Below, piece after piece: positions 1 through 9,510 of a stretch of 64,000 nt of DNA. The notes below the pieces were generated by a model that was not told where the DNA came from, did no database searches, and worked only from the letters and a program-made list of their open reading frames with translations. Source of the DNA: an uncultured Thermoanaerobaculia bacterium (GTDB lineage Bacteria > Acidobacteriota > Thermoanaerobaculia > Multivoradales > Multivoraceae); NCBI GenBank assembly GCA_951812325.1, contig OX638294.1, positions 4,316,859-4,380,858 on the forward strand, given 5' to 3'. Within the stretch, counting starts at the first letter, position 1, and each line of letters starts with the position of its first letter. The position numbers and the translations under genes were made by a program.

Positions 1-1
1 C

Positions 2-1393
2 GCGATTCTCGAGGAAGAGCGCTACATCGAGCGGCTGCTGGTGACCTACGGCTACGACGTGACGAACGCTCAGGAGTCCGACGAGGGTGAGCACACGGCG
101 CGGTTCAAGGTCCTGCTCGAACCGGTTCAGGCGTCGGTCGAGGACCAGGTCGTGGAGCGCCTGCGTCGCCGGTTCGGGGAAGTGCCGGACGCAACGTCGC
201 GCGTCGTGCGCCCGGTTCTGTTCAGCTTCAAGACGCCCATCGAAGTGGAGGTTCACGGCGAGGACCTCGACCGCCTGCAGGAGTACGGCGACCGCGTGCG
301 GGATCTGATGGCGGCGATGCCCGAACTCGCGGACGTGGAGACGACGCTCAAGAGGGGCGCGCCGGAGGTCCAGATCGTCTATGACCGGGCGATCCTGAAC
401 CGCTACGAACTCCAGACCTCCGTGGTGGCGCAGATGGTGCGCAACCAGATCGAGGGCTTCGAGGCCACGCTGTACAACCTGAAGGACCGTCGGATACCGA
501 TCATCGTCCGGCTTGCCGAGGAGGATCGCCGCACCACCGGCCAGTTGAACGGCCTCGTCGTCAACCCCGGCGGCGAGCGGCCGATTCCGCTGCACGCGGT
601 GGCGTCCGTGGCAGTGGGCGAGGGGCCGTCCGAGGTCCGGCGGATCGACGGCAAGCGGGTGGCCGTGGTCCAGGCGAACCTCGGCGAGGCGTCGCTCGGC
701 CGTGCCGTCGAGCGGATCGAGGAGGTCCTTGCGAGGGAGATCGAGTGGCCGGCGGACATGAGCTTCCTGGTCGGCGGCCAGAGCCAGGAATGGCAGCGGT
801 CGAGCGCAAGCCTGTGGTTGGCCCTCGGGCTGTCCGTCTTCCTGGTGTACGTGATCATGGCGGCCCAGTTCGAGTCCCTGCTGCACCCCCTCGTCATCAT
901 GTTCTCGATCCCCCTGGCGTTCTTCGGCACCCTGCTCACGCTCTACCTGGTCGACGTCAACTTGTCGATCGTCGTGTTTCTGGGGATGATCATGCTGGCC
1001 GGGATCGTCGTGAACAACGCGATCGTCCTCGTCGACTACATCAACACGCTGCGCGGGCGCGGCCTCCCGCGCCGGCGGGCGATCGTCGGCGCCGGCGTGG
1101 TGCGGCTGCGGCCGATCCTGATGACGACGGCGACGACGACGCTTGGTCTGCTGCCGATGGCCCTGGGCCTCGGCCAGGGCGCCGAGATCCGCACCCCGAT
1201 GGCGCTGGCGGTGATCGGCGGCCTCGCTTCCTCGACCGTGCTGACCCTGATCGTCGTGCCGGTGATCTATGAACTCGTCGAGCGCATGCGGGAGGCGCTG
1301 TCCTTCTCGCGCCTGCGCGCCGGTCGAGATGCACCGGCAAGCGGCGGCGCGCCGGCTCCGGCCGGCGCGGCGCCGGAAGGAACCCGGCCATGA
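2..1393 (+). CDS. RND efflux permease, C-terminal part (cut by window edge)
   Basis: The frame is open from base 2 with no start, so about 463 C-terminal residues of an inner-membrane RND (HAE1-type) proton antiporter are visible. A periplasmic porter segment comes first, then closely spaced membrane helices. These include GIVVNNAIVLVDY, the motif that in SwrC-like permeases takes the place of the lysine-bearing TM10 motif of AcrB. The tail is an Ala/Pro/Gly-rich cytoplasmic extension. The stop codon overlaps the ATG of the next RND gene (ATGA), so the two are translationally coupled and could form a heteromeric pump as MdtBC does. A periplasmic adaptor gene is expected upstream, outside the window. 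The substrate cannot be told from sequence. Confidence 0.93.
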   Translation, partial: AILEEERYIERLLVTYGYDVTNAQESDEGEHTARFKVLLEPVQASVEDQVVERLRRRFGEVPDATSRVVRPVLFSFKTPIEVEVHGEDLDRLQEYGDRVRDLMAAMPELADVETTLKRGAPEVQIVYDRAILNRYELQTSVVAQMVRNQIEGFEATLYNLKDRRIPIIVRLAEEDRRTTGQLNGLVVNPGGERPIPLHAVASVAVGEGPSEVRRIDGKRVAVVQANLGEASLGRAVERIEEVLAREIEWPADMSFLVGGQSQEWQRSSASLWLALGLSVFLVYVIMAAQFESLLHPLVIMFSIPLAFFGTLLTLYLVDVNLSIVVFLGMIMLAGIVVNNAIVLVDYINTLRGRGLPRRRAIVGAGVVRLRPILMTTATTTLGLLPMALGLGQGAEIRTPMALAVIGGLASSTVLTLIVVPVIYELVERMREALSFSRLRAGRDAPASGGAPAPAGAAPEGTRP

Positions 1394-4300
1394 TGCCTGG
1401 CGGACTGGGCAAGTCTCTGCCGCGGCTTTCGCTGGAGCGGCGGATTGGCGTCGTCGTCGTGGTCGGCGCGGTCCTGGTCATGGGCCTTGTAGCCGCCCTC
1501 TCCCTGCCGATCGAACTCATTCCGTCCGGCTACAGCTCGCCCTTTCTGCGCGTGACGGTGCCGTGGCGCGACGCGCCGCCCCAGGAGCTGCTGGACAAGA
1601 TCACGATTCCGCTCGAGGAGGAGCTGGCCACGGTCCGCGGGCTGGAGAACCAGTTCTCGTTCTGCACCGTCGGCTTCACCCAGGTCTTCCTGAGCTTCGC
1701 GCATGGCACGGACATGGACGTTGCCTACCGCGAGGTCCGCGACCGGATCGAACGCGCCCGGGTCCGGATGCCCGAGGATGTCGAACGGGTCCTCATCCGC
1801 AAGGACGACGACGCGATGATGCCGGTGGCGATGGTCGGCGTGATCGTCGAGGAGGACACGGCGGACGTCTACAACCTGATCCAGAACGAGATCATCCTGA
1901 AGCTCGAGCGGGTTCCCGGCGTGGCTTCGGTGGACGCCCAGGGCCTGATGGAACGCGAGGTGCTGATCGAACTCGACCGGCAGCGGGTCGAGGCCGCGGG
2001 CCTCAACATCTTCGACATCGCCCAGAACCTTCAGTCCGACTACTTCACCCTGGCGTCGGGCAACGTGCGGGCCGGGGATCGCAAGCTGCTCCTGCGATCC
2101 GTCGCGCGGTATCCGGCGCCGCAGAACGTCCGCGACATGTTGATCACCGAAACGGTGAAGCTCGGCGACATCGCGTCGGTGCGCTACGACGTGCCGGACG
2201 ACGAGTTCCGGGTGCGCGTGAACGGCCTTCCCGCCTACGCGATCCAGGTGCAGAAGGAGGGCGAGGCGAACGCGCTGGAGGTGGCCGGCGAGGTCGAACG
2301 CCTGGTCAGGGAGCTGGCCGCGAGTCCGCGCCTGGCGGCCATCGATGCGGACGTGATCATGAGTTCGGGCGAGATCATCCGCGAGTCGATGGGCGTGCTG
2401 CTGTCGAGCGGCCGCATCGGCGGGCTGTTCGCGATGATCGTCCTCTTCTTCTTCCTCCGCCGGCTGCGGATGTCTCTGATCATCGCCGGCTCGATCCCGC
2501 TTTCCCTGGTCGCCGCGGTGGTCGCGATGTTCTTTTTCGGCGAGACCTTCAACGTGATCTCGCTGCTGGGCCTGATGATCTCGGTCGGGCTTCTGGTCGA
2601 CAACTCGGTGGTCGTGGCGGAGAACATCCACCGGCTGCACCAGGGCGGCATGCCCCGGCGCCAGGCGGCGCTTCAGGGCGCCGGGGAGATCGCGCTGGCG
2701 ATCACGACCGCCACCCTGACCACGGTGATCGTCTTCCTGCCGGTCTCCCTGGTCGACGGCCAGGGCCAGTTCATGCTGCTGCGGCTGGTCATCCCGATCA
2801 CGGTCTCCCTGCTTGCGTCGCTGGTCGTCGCGCTGGTCGTCGTGCCGCTGATGGTCTACGTCACCCTGCCCTCGCGGGGGGCGGTGGAGAAGGGCGCCCT
2901 GCGCCAGGTCCGGGACGCCTCGAACGTGGTCCTGCGCCGGGCGTACGAGGCGACGTTCGGCCTGCTGAACCGTGCCTACCGCGGCATGCTCGCCTACGGC
3001 CTGCGGCGCCGGCTCGACGTGGTGCTGGCGCTGGTGGCGGCACTGGCGCTGACCCAGTTCGCCGCCAACGGCCGCGTCGAAGTCGTGCCGATGTCGGAGG
3101 ACGATCAGGCGTTCTTCAACATCGAGGTCCGGTTGCCGCGCAACCTGTCTTTCGAGGAGACGGTCGAGTACTTCGCGCGGGCCGAGGAGAAGATCGACGG
3201 CCTGCGCGACGAGCTCGGTCTGGAGTATCTCGTGTTCTTCCACGAGCGGACCTGGGGCCAGGTCCAGGGGATCATGGCCACCGACAGCGGGCTGAAGCAG
3301 CGCGAGGTGACCCAGCAGGTGCTCGACCTGATGCCGGAGATGCCCGGGGTTCGCTTTCACACCGGCTTCGCGTCGGAACAGGAGACAACGGACAAGGCGT
3401 TCGAGACGCTGACCCTGTTCGGTGAGGACGCCGCCGTTCTGGAGGAAGTCGCGAGCGGGCTCGAGGACCGCCTGGTCCGGGTTCCTGGCGTGCTTGCGGT
3501 GAAGAGGTCGGCCGACGAGGCCCCGAACGAACTCGCCCTGGTCCTCGACCGGGACCGCGCGATGCGCCAGCAGGTCAATCCCAGGACACTGGCGGTGATG
3601 GTCGGCTACGCCCTGCGCGGCCAGGCGCTGCCCCGGATCTACTACGGCGGCCAGGACATCCCGGTGCGGATCCGCTTCGAGGAGCAGGACCGCCAGAGCC
3701 TCGCCGAACTGCGCGACTTCTCGGTGCCGTCCGAGAGCGGCGAGACGCATGCCATCGGCACGCTCGTCGATGTCCGCCAGCAGCCGGCCGCGACTCGCAT
3801 CTCGCGGCGCGACAAGCAGACCGCGCGCCGGATCACGGTGGAACTCGAAGAAGGGCGGGAGAGCGAGGCGCGCCGGGCGGTACGGGCGGTCGCGGCGCAG
3901 ACGGAACTGCCCGAGGGCGTTGCGTGGGCGCGGCTCGTGCGCAACGCAGCCGCGGAGGAGACGCGGAACCTGATGCTCGCGGCGCTCATGTCGATCGCCT
4001 TCGTCTATCTGCTGATGGGCTTCCTGTTCGAGAGCTTCCTGCTGCCGCTGGCGATCCTGATCACGATCCCGCTCGCCAGCATGGGGGTGACCTGGATCCA
4101 CCTGCTTGCCGGGCGCGACCTCGACTTCCTGGGCCTCGTGGGTCTGATCATCCTGATCGGCGTCGTCGTGAACAACGGCATCGTGCTGCTCGACTCGGTG
4201 AATCGCCTCCGCGCGGGCGGCATGGAGCGGGGCAAGGCCCTGCTCGAAGCGGCCAACCGGCGCTTCCGGCCGATCATGATGACCGCGCTGACCACGATTG

Positions 4301-4527
4301 GCGGCATGGCGCCTCTGCTGTTCGGACAACCGACCCAGATGGGCCTGAGCTACAAGAGCTTCGCGTTGACCCTGATCGGTGGCATGGCCGCGGCGACCCT
4401 GCTGACGCTACTCGCGGTGCCGGTGTTCTACACCCTGATCGAGGACGGGCGGGCCGCGCTGAGCCGTACGCTCGCCGGCGCCCTGGCGCCGCGGCGGCGA
4501 TCGCCGGTCGGCTCCGCCGGCGCATAG
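1390..4527 (+). CDS. RND efflux permease (HAE1/AcrB-like), full length
   Basis: This 1045-residue protein has the normal length and two-fold layout of RND pumps: a TM helix near residue 20, a first porter domain, a helix bundle at about 335-500, a second porter domain, and a second bundle at about 860-1020. The TM4 motif reads GLLVDNSVVV, so the AcrB Asp pair is Asp-Asn, as is usual in SwrC-like relatives. The TM10 counterpart GVVVNNGIVLLD lacks the AcrB lysine. It starts inside the stop of the preceding permease, which supports a two-permease operon. It should act in the inner membrane, using proton motive force to extrude a substrate that cannot be predicted here. Confidence 0.95.
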   Translation: MMPGGLGKSLPRLSLERRIGVVVVVGAVLVMGLVAALSLPIELIPSGYSSPFLRVTVPWRDAPPQELLDKITIPLEEELATVRGLENQFSFCTVGFTQVFLSFAHGTDMDVAYREVRDRIERARVRMPEDVERVLIRKDDDAMMPVAMVGVIVEEDTADVYNLIQNEIILKLERVPGVASVDAQGLMEREVLIELDRQRVEAAGLNIFDIAQNLQSDYFTLASGNVRAGDRKLLLRSVARYPAPQNVRDMLITETVKLGDIASVRYDVPDDEFRVRVNGLPAYAIQVQKEGEANALEVAGEVERLVRELAASPRLAAIDADVIMSSGEIIRESMGVLLSSGRIGGLFAMIVLFFFLRRLRMSLIIAGSIPLSLVAAVVAMFFFGETFNVISLLGLMISVGLLVDNSVVVAENIHRLHQGGMPRRQAALQGAGEIALAITTATLTTVIVFLPVSLVDGQGQFMLLRLVIPITVSLLASLVVALVVVPLMVYVTLPSRGAVEKGALRQVRDASNVVLRRAYEATFGLLNRAYRGMLAYGLRRRLDVVLALVAALALTQFAANGRVEVVPMSEDDQAFFNIEVRLPRNLSFEETVEYFARAEEKIDGLRDELGLEYLVFFHERTWGQVQGIMATDSGLKQREVTQQVLDLMPEMPGVRFHTGFASEQETTDKAFETLTLFGEDAAVLEEVASGLEDRLVRVPGVLAVKRSADEAPNELALVLDRDRAMRQQVNPRTLAVMVGYALRGQALPRIYYGGQDIPVRIRFEEQDRQSLAELRDFSVPSESGETHAIGTLVDVRQQPAATRISRRDKQTARRITVELEEGRESEARRAVRAVAAQTELPEGVAWARLVRNAAAEETRNLMLAALMSIAFVYLLMGFLFESFLLPLAILITIPLASMGVTWIHLLAGRDLDFLGLVGLIILIGVVVNNGIVLLDSVNRLRAGGMERGKALLEAANRRFRPIMMTALTTIGGMAPLLFGQPTQMGLSYKSFALTLIGGMAAATLLTLLAVPVFYTLIEDGRAALSRTLAGALAPRRRSPVGSAGA

Positions 4528-4730
4528 AGCGCAACATCCTGATGCCGCTCTAAGCCAGGGTGCGGACCCTGCCCCGGCTCGAAGCCCCCCGGCATGACGA
4601 GGCCGACAAGGAACTCGCCGGGCTGCGCTTCACGAGCAGCGCCGGGGCCGACCTCGTCCCGGGTGCAGCGGCCTGCCCGCCGGCATCCGTTGCAGGCGGA
4701 TCCGATCGTTTGGATCCTGGCCCCGAATTC

Positions 4731-4758
4731 TTGGAACCCGCTGTAACAGTGTTATAGG
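4731..4758 (+). promoter_or_regulatory. Possible promoter with overlapping palindrome
   Basis: TTGGAA (4731-4736) and TATAGG (4753-4758) are 16 bases apart and resemble sigma-70 boxes. The inverted repeat TAACA-G-TGTTA (4744-4754) overlaps the -10 side, a common place for a repressor site. Assignment is by eye only. Confidence 0.3.
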
Positions 4759-4811
4759 GTGTGCGCTCAGTCTGTTGACAGGTAGCAGTCTCCGATCGTG
4801 GCAGCCGGGCT

Positions 4812-4849
4812 CGGGTGGTCCTGAGAAGCACGGGTGGTCCTGAGAAGCA
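4812..4849 (+). repeat. 19-bp perfect tandem duplication in receptor leader
   Basis: The unit CGGGTGGTCCTGAGAAGCA occurs twice back to back (4812-4830, 4831-4849) without mismatch, about 100 bases upstream of the receptor ATG. It lies in the untranslated leader, if the promoter candidate upstream is right. Confidence 0.9.
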
Positions 4850-4952
4850 TCCGTTGCACTGAGTTCTCCGATTCCTCCGGCTGAGGCGACCCGGGGAACC
4901 GCATGAACTCCCACTCTTAGCGGCTGGCAAGCCAGACAAGGAGAATCGGATC

Positions 4953-7900
4953 ATGAAGCGCGTCTTGACACTACTCGGCTGCACCCTGCTACTTGGCTTC
5001 GCTGCGCCCGTCGCGGCGGATAGCCCCGAAACCGGGATCGTCCTGGGACGGGCGGTCGACTCGAATGGTGACCCCATGCCCGGGGTCACGGTGACCCTCG
5101 CCGGCGAACGGGGCGACAAGGTCGCGATCACCGGCGCTGACGGTGCGTACCGGTTTGCCCTGGTGACGCCGGGACCGTACACGGTCAGGGGCACTCTCGA
5201 CAGCTACAGAACCGCCGAGAGCGCGGTACAGGTGACCCCCGGCACCCGTTCGGAGGTCGGCCTGACGATGGCGCTCGAGGCGGAGGGAGAGATCACCGTC
5301 GTCGCCGAGGCGCCGTTGATCAACCGCTTCGAGTCCACCTCGGCGGGGACGATCACGTCCGACGTGGCGAGCAATGTGACGTCGGTCAACTCGAACTACT
5401 ACAGCGCGCTCGCGCTACTCCCAGGCGTCACTTCCGACGGCGACCTGGCCGACGAGTACCCTGGCGCCAACGGTTCTCGGTGGATGGAGGGCGCGGTCTT
5501 CGTCGACGGCGTGGACACGACGTACACGCGTCGGGGCGGTTCCCGGCTGTATCTTCCCCAGATCGCTATCGCCTCGACCTCGCTGCAGTCGACCTCCGGC
5601 AGCGCCGAGTACGGCCGCGCCACCGGCGGCGTGACCAACGTGACGACCAAGTCGGGCACGAACCGGTTCCACGGCGACTACTACGCCCACCGGCAGCAGG
5701 GCGACTGGGTGTCGGAGTTCAAGAGCCACCCCGAGCTCGCCGAGCGCACGTCCTGCCGCCGGAGAGCGATCGTGCGGCCGGATCTTGTTGACCGCACTCC
5801 ATCCTGCACGCCGGACTTCTTCGTTCGCAACGAGCAGCAGAAGGACTACTCGGACCTCACTCTGCAGGGTTCGCTCGGTGGCCCGCTGGCGCGGGACAAG
5901 GCCTGGTTCTTTGCCGCGGTCGCGGACACGAACACATTCAGCAGCCAGGAGACCTACGGCGGCGACATCGTGGACAACGGCGCCTATGTAGGCAGTCGCA
6001 TCGCCAAGCTGAACTTTCAGCCCAGTCCGGCGCATGCCCTCTCCGCCTACTACACTTCCTCGCCGCTCGACATCACGTTTCTGCTTGGCGACCTGCCTTC
6101 GGACAGATACACCGGCACGCCCCACTACTTCGGCGGCGAACTGCTGACGACCAACTGGAACTGGAGCGCCAGCCAGGACGTGTTCATGGAGTTCAAGCTG
6201 GCATTCCACGATTCCAGCGAGCACAAGCCCCTGAACGCTGGCGACGGCTATGACCTGGAATCCGCCCTGCTCGAGAAGCAACAGGACCCGCGGTATCCGC
6301 CGAGCAACCTGGGCCCCCACAACCCTGGCAACAACTTCCACGGCTATGTGGGCTACGACGGCGAGCAGCACTGGTGGAACGGATGGATACTCGACAACGG
6401 GTTTGGACGAAACGACTACCCGCGGGACCAGGCGAACGCGCGCGTGACCTGGTTTGCCAACGAGAACCACGAGGGACTGTTCGGTGCGGACTGGCAGAGC
6501 GTCGGGTGGGTGCAGAACCTGCAACGGAACAACACCTACGTCGGGAACCAGTTCGACGTCTCGAGCCCGTCCGGCTTCGACGTCTGCAGCATCATCGCGC
6601 TGGGCTACCGACTCTGCTACCTGGAAGACTATTCGCCCGCTGACATCGCAGGTGAGCCTGTGCTCGACGGCACGAGATCTTCGAACGTGGCGTTGTTCGC
6701 GCGTGACAGGTTCTCCGCAGGAGATCACTGGACATTCAACATGGGCTTGCGGTACGAGGATCAGGTACACAAGAACGACGTCAGACGCGTTGTAATCGAC
6801 GCGCAGTATGTGTCGCCCAGGATGTTTGCCGCCTACGACTTTAGAGGCGACGGAAAGACCCTGCTCAGCCTGAATCTCGGCCGTTCCTACCAGCATATGC
6901 CGCAGGATCTTGCCAACAATCACCTGCTTGAAGGCTGGAACGGAACGAACGCGTACGATCGACTCATCTATTGCGATCAGTTCGCAGCGCTTTTCCTGTC
7001 TCATGTCTGCAAGGGTGTTGGGTACACGGGCCTGGTGGGGCGGCAGCGTCCCGGCATCATGTGGCAGCAAATCGATGCCGGGTTGATTCCCAATGTCGAC
7101 ATCGAGCCATACTTCAAGGACGAGGTCGATCTGAGCCTGCGTTGGGCACTGAACAGCAGTTGGTACTTCCAGGCGAGCGCCATCTACTGGACGTTCCAGA
7201 ACTCAATAGGCACGACTCAGCAGCGTTTGCCCAACGGGGATTTCTTCACACTGACCGAGAACTACAAGGACTACGAGGAGGTTCTGGGTGCGATCGGAGT
7301 GGCGGATCCGGACGTGCTGGCGAACTTTGACGAGGGCAAGCGCACGTACAGGTCACTGCAGTTGCAGCTCAACCGGAACTTCCGCAACGACTGGGCGCTC
7401 TACAACAACCTGACGCTGGCCGACGCCAAGGGCCACTTCTGGGGCGGGTTGTTTGACAACACGAACTCGGACTACGGCCGCAACCTGGATGTCGTCCTGA
7501 CCCAGGGACACATCGATTCGTGCACCGGAGGGCAGAGCGTGACTTCCGACGGCCAGCCGGTGATCGGCGCCGACGGCAACCCCATCGTGAGGCCGTATCC
7601 GGTCGATTGCGAGGCGGCACTGTCCGGGTTTCTTGGCGTACCGGTGTCTACGATCAACCGTTACGGGACTGTCGGCGAGAACAACAAGGTCACCTGGAAC
7701 AGCTACGGCTTCAAGACCTGGAGTCTGGGCAACACCGGTCAGAGGTTCACTCTGGGCGGTTCTTTTTCGTGGCGTTCCGGGAAGCCGTGGCAGCGGCTGG
7801 CGGGAGCGGGACTCGGGAGCTGTGGCAGCACGTTTGAGGGCTGCGACCCTGTGCAGGCCGCCATCAGTTCAGGCACTGCCCTGTATCTTGAGCCACGGGG

Positions 7901-8123
7901 CACACGGGATCCGCTGAACTCGAACTGGAACGTGAACCTTTCGGTGAACTGGGAGTTCACGATCCGTAGTGAAATGAGAGCCAGCTTGCGCGTTGATGCT
8001 TCGAACGTGACGAACAACCAAGCGCTTCAGCGAGTCACGAGCCAGGGCGAGGTCAACACCTCGCGGTACATCGGCTGGCAGTCGCCGCGGCGGTTTGCCC
8101 TGTCCGCGACGTTCAGCTTTTAG
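4953..8123 (+). CDS. Oar-like TonB-dependent outer-membrane receptor with carboxypeptidase-regulatory domain
   Basis: A 1056-residue outer-membrane protein. It has a signal peptide (residues 1-22, ending AAPVAA), then a carboxypeptidase-regulatory/Cna-B-like beta domain (about 28-110; GRAVDSNGDPMPGVTV, then YRFALVTPGPYTV). A plug domain follows (about 115-240, with GNVTNVTTKSG-like text), then a long beta barrel ending in the aromatic signature ALSATFSF. This architecture is typical of the large acidobacterial and myxococcal Oar-like receptors that import oligomers or handle secreted proteins. The substrate is unknown. Start choice is firm: AAGGAGA lies 8 bases before the ATG. It stands alone between the RND operon and an accessory segment. 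Confidence 0.93.
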   Translation: MKRVLTLLGCTLLLGFAAPVAADSPETGIVLGRAVDSNGDPMPGVTVTLAGERGDKVAITGADGAYRFALVTPGPYTVRGTLDSYRTAESAVQVTPGTRSEVGLTMALEAEGEITVVAEAPLINRFESTSAGTITSDVASNVTSVNSNYYSALALLPGVTSDGDLADEYPGANGSRWMEGAVFVDGVDTTYTRRGGSRLYLPQIAIASTSLQSTSGSAEYGRATGGVTNVTTKSGTNRFHGDYYAHRQQGDWVSEFKSHPELAERTSCRRRAIVRPDLVDRTPSCTPDFFVRNEQQKDYSDLTLQGSLGGPLARDKAWFFAAVADTNTFSSQETYGGDIVDNGAYVGSRIAKLNFQPSPAHALSAYYTSSPLDITFLLGDLPSDRYTGTPHYFGGELLTTNWNWSASQDVFMEFKLAFHDSSEHKPLNAGDGYDLESALLEKQQDPRYPPSNLGPHNPGNNFHGYVGYDGEQHWWNGWILDNGFGRNDYPRDQANARVTWFANENHEGLFGADWQSVGWVQNLQRNNTYVGNQFDVSSPSGFDVCSIIALGYRLCYLEDYSPADIAGEPVLDGTRSSNVALFARDRFSAGDHWTFNMGLRYEDQVHKNDVRRVVIDAQYVSPRMFAAYDFRGDGKTLLSLNLGRSYQHMPQDLANNHLLEGWNGTNAYDRLIYCDQFAALFLSHVCKGVGYTGLVGRQRPGIMWQQIDAGLIPNVDIEPYFKDEVDLSLRWALNSSWYFQASAIYWTFQNSIGTTQQRLPNGDFFTLTENYKDYEEVLGAIGVADPDVLANFDEGKRTYRSLQLQLNRNFRNDWALYNNLTLADAKGHFWGGLFDNTNSDYGRNLDVVLTQGHIDSCTGGQSVTSDGQPVIGADGNPIVRPYPVDCEAALSGFLGVPVSTINRYGTVGENNKVTWNSYGFKTWSLGNTGQRFTLGGSFSWRSGKPWQRLAGAGLGSCGSTFEGCDPVQAAISSGTALYLEPRGTRDPLNSNWNVNLSVNWEFTIRSEMRASLRVDASNVTNNQALQRVTSQGEVNTSRYIGWQSPRRFALSATFSF

Positions 8124-8155
8124 CAGGTTCTTGGATCGAGGCGAGATTGAGGCTG

Positions 8156-8189
8156 GGGCGGACTGGATAGGCGTGTTGACAATCCGCCC
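8156..8189 (+). repeat. Hairpin element, copy 1 (9-16-9 geometry)
   Basis: Arms GGGCGGACT (8156-8164) and AATCCGCCC (8181-8189) pair except for one C-A mismatch, closing a 16-base loop GGATAGGCGTGTTGAC. A second element at 10527-10560 has the same 9-16-9 layout and a similar loop, but a different stem sequence. It lies between the receptor stop and the DUF4143 gene. There is no T-run, so a simple terminator is unlikely. Confidence 0.7.
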
Positions 8190-8212
8190 TGGATGGGCGT
8201 ACTGTTCGTCGA

Positions 8213-9385
8213 GTGATCCACCGTGCCGCCCAGCCCATGCTTCAGGCAGTCGCCCGCGACTACCCGGTGGTTGTCGTCACCGGGCCCCGGCAGTCGGGCA
8301 AGACGACGCTCTGCCGGGCGACATTTCCCGATCACCCGTATGTGTCGCTCGAAGACCCTGACGTCAGGGATTTCGCGCTCGACGATCCACGGACCCTGCT
8401 GGGGCAGTATCCCGAAGGCGCGTTGCTCGACGAAGTGCAGCGTGCGCCCGATCTCCTCTCGTACTTGCAGGGCATCGTGGATGCCGACCCCCGGCCAGGG
8501 CGCTACATCCTTACCGGTTCGCATCAGCTCGGCGTGCGGGCGGGCGTCACCCAGTCGCTGGCCGGTCGCGCGGCGCAGGTCGTGCTGTTCCCTTTCTCCC
8601 TGGGTGAGCTGCAGGCAGATGGATGCGCGCCGGAGTCGGTAGAGGACCTGCTGGTGCAGGGCCTCTACCCGCCGGTGCACGACCGGAGCCTCAATCCCGG
8701 CGGCTGGTACGGAAACTACGTGTCGACATACGTGGAGCGGGACGTGCGGGAGTTGATCGACCTCCGCAATCTGACGACCTTCCGTGTGTTTCTGCGGCTT
8801 TGCGCAGGCCGTTCCGGGCAGTTGCTCAACGTCTCGGCGCTGGCCGGTGATTGCGGAATCAGCCGCATTACGGCGCGGGAGTGGCTCTCGGTGTTGGAGA
8901 CGAGCTTCCTCATCACGCTGCTTCGACCCCACTTCAGCAACTTCGGGAAGCGGCTCGTCAAGACACCGAAGCTCTACTTTCTCGACCCTGGCCTTGCCGC
9001 GTGGCTGGTCGGAGTCCGACGGGCTGACGACCTCGTTCATCATGTTCAACGCGGTCCGCTGTTCGAGACCTGGGTGGTCGGAGAGTTGCTCAAGGGCCGC
9101 GCCAATCGTGGTCTGACGCCGAACCTCCACTTCTGGCGCGATCGCCGCGGGATGGAGGTGGACTGCGTGCTGGAGCGCGGCGCCAGGCTTCTGCCGGTTG
9201 AGATCAAGTCCGGGCGGACGGTGGCGAGTGACTATTTTCGGGGACTGGCGCGATTCCGCGAGATGGCCGGGGATGGCAGCGAGCGCGGCTTCCTGGTCTA
9301 CGGCGGCGACCGCGAAGAGCAGCGTCGGGTCGGGATCGCGTTGCCCTGGAGGAGGATCAAGGCTCTGGTCGCGCGGAACGACTAG
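8213..9385 (+). CDS. AAA ATPase with DUF4143 domain
   Basis: A 390-residue protein of the AAA_14/DUF4143 family. A P-loop GPRQSGKTT lies near residue 24, a Walker B-like GALLDEVQR near 70, the sensor-like ILTGSHQ near 100, and a C-terminal DUF4143 part contains FYFLDPGLAAWL-like and VEIKSGRT motifs; the last resembles a PD-(D/E)xK nuclease core. These proteins are widespread accessory genes of uncertain function. Translation starts at GTG 8213; no better start with a ribosome binding site is seen. It is followed after 125 bases by a Uma2 gene, and the pair lies between two matching hairpins, which suggests an acquired module. Confidence 0.9.
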   Translation: MIHRAAQPMLQAVARDYPVVVVTGPRQSGKTTLCRATFPDHPYVSLEDPDVRDFALDDPRTLLGQYPEGALLDEVQRAPDLLSYLQGIVDADPRPGRYILTGSHQLGVRAGVTQSLAGRAAQVVLFPFSLGELQADGCAPESVEDLLVQGLYPPVHDRSLNPGGWYGNYVSTYVERDVRELIDLRNLTTFRVFLRLCAGRSGQLLNVSALAGDCGISRITAREWLSVLETSFLITLLRPHFSNFGKRLVKTPKLYFLDPGLAAWLVGVRRADDLVHHVQRGPLFETWVVGELLKGRANRGLTPNLHFWRDRRGMEVDCVLERGARLLPVEIKSGRTVASDYFRGLARFREMAGDGSERGFLVYGGDREEQRRVGIALPWRRIKALVARND

Positions 9386-9448
9386 CCTCCAGCAGCCCGC
9401 GAAGTTCCTGAACGTCCGGCGGCGCGGCGAAGCGGCCCGCTGCAGTCT

Positions 9449-9473
9449 TGCCCTGTCGGCGACTTTCGGCTTT
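9449..9473 (+). other. Remnant resembling the C-terminal end of the upstream TonB receptor
   Basis: These 25 bases match 8096-8120, the receptor's last codons, at 22 positions. The implied peptide ALSATFGF parallels the barrel end ALSATFSF. It lies in the short gap between the DUF4143 and Uma2 genes, where no receptor gene exists. It may be the scar of a lost or shuffled receptor gene. A chance match is possible because the segment is short. Confidence 0.4.
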
Positions 9474-9510
9474 CAGTCGGATAAGCTCACGGCCAAGGCG
9501 GAGTGGGACC

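Larger units (their letters stand above)
4528..4952 (+). other. Intergenic leader between RND operon and TonB receptor
   Basis: I see no convincing gene in these 425 bases. A small open frame at 4560-4757 has no recognisable domain or ribosome binding site. A weak inverted repeat (AGAGCG at 4526-4531, CGCTCT at 4546-4551) follows the RND stop and could end that transcript, but it has no T-run. The rest holds a possible promoter, a short palindrome, a 19-base tandem duplication, and an AAGGAGA ribosome binding site at 4938-4944 just before the receptor start. Confidence 0.6.

Noticed and set aside
1267..4329. A 1020-codon open frame on the minus strand opposite the RND permease
   Set aside because: It is rich in Arg, His, Gln and Asp, has no domain, and mirrors the codon pattern of a clear RND gene. 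Long antisense frames are expected at this GC content.
4560..4757. A 65-codon gene after the RND operon
   Set aside because: No ribosome binding site, no family resemblance, and it overlaps the candidate promoter of the receptor.
8120..9130. Minus-strand open frame opposite the DUF4143 ATPase
   Set aside because: No domain, no ribosome binding site, and full overlap with a well-supported gene.
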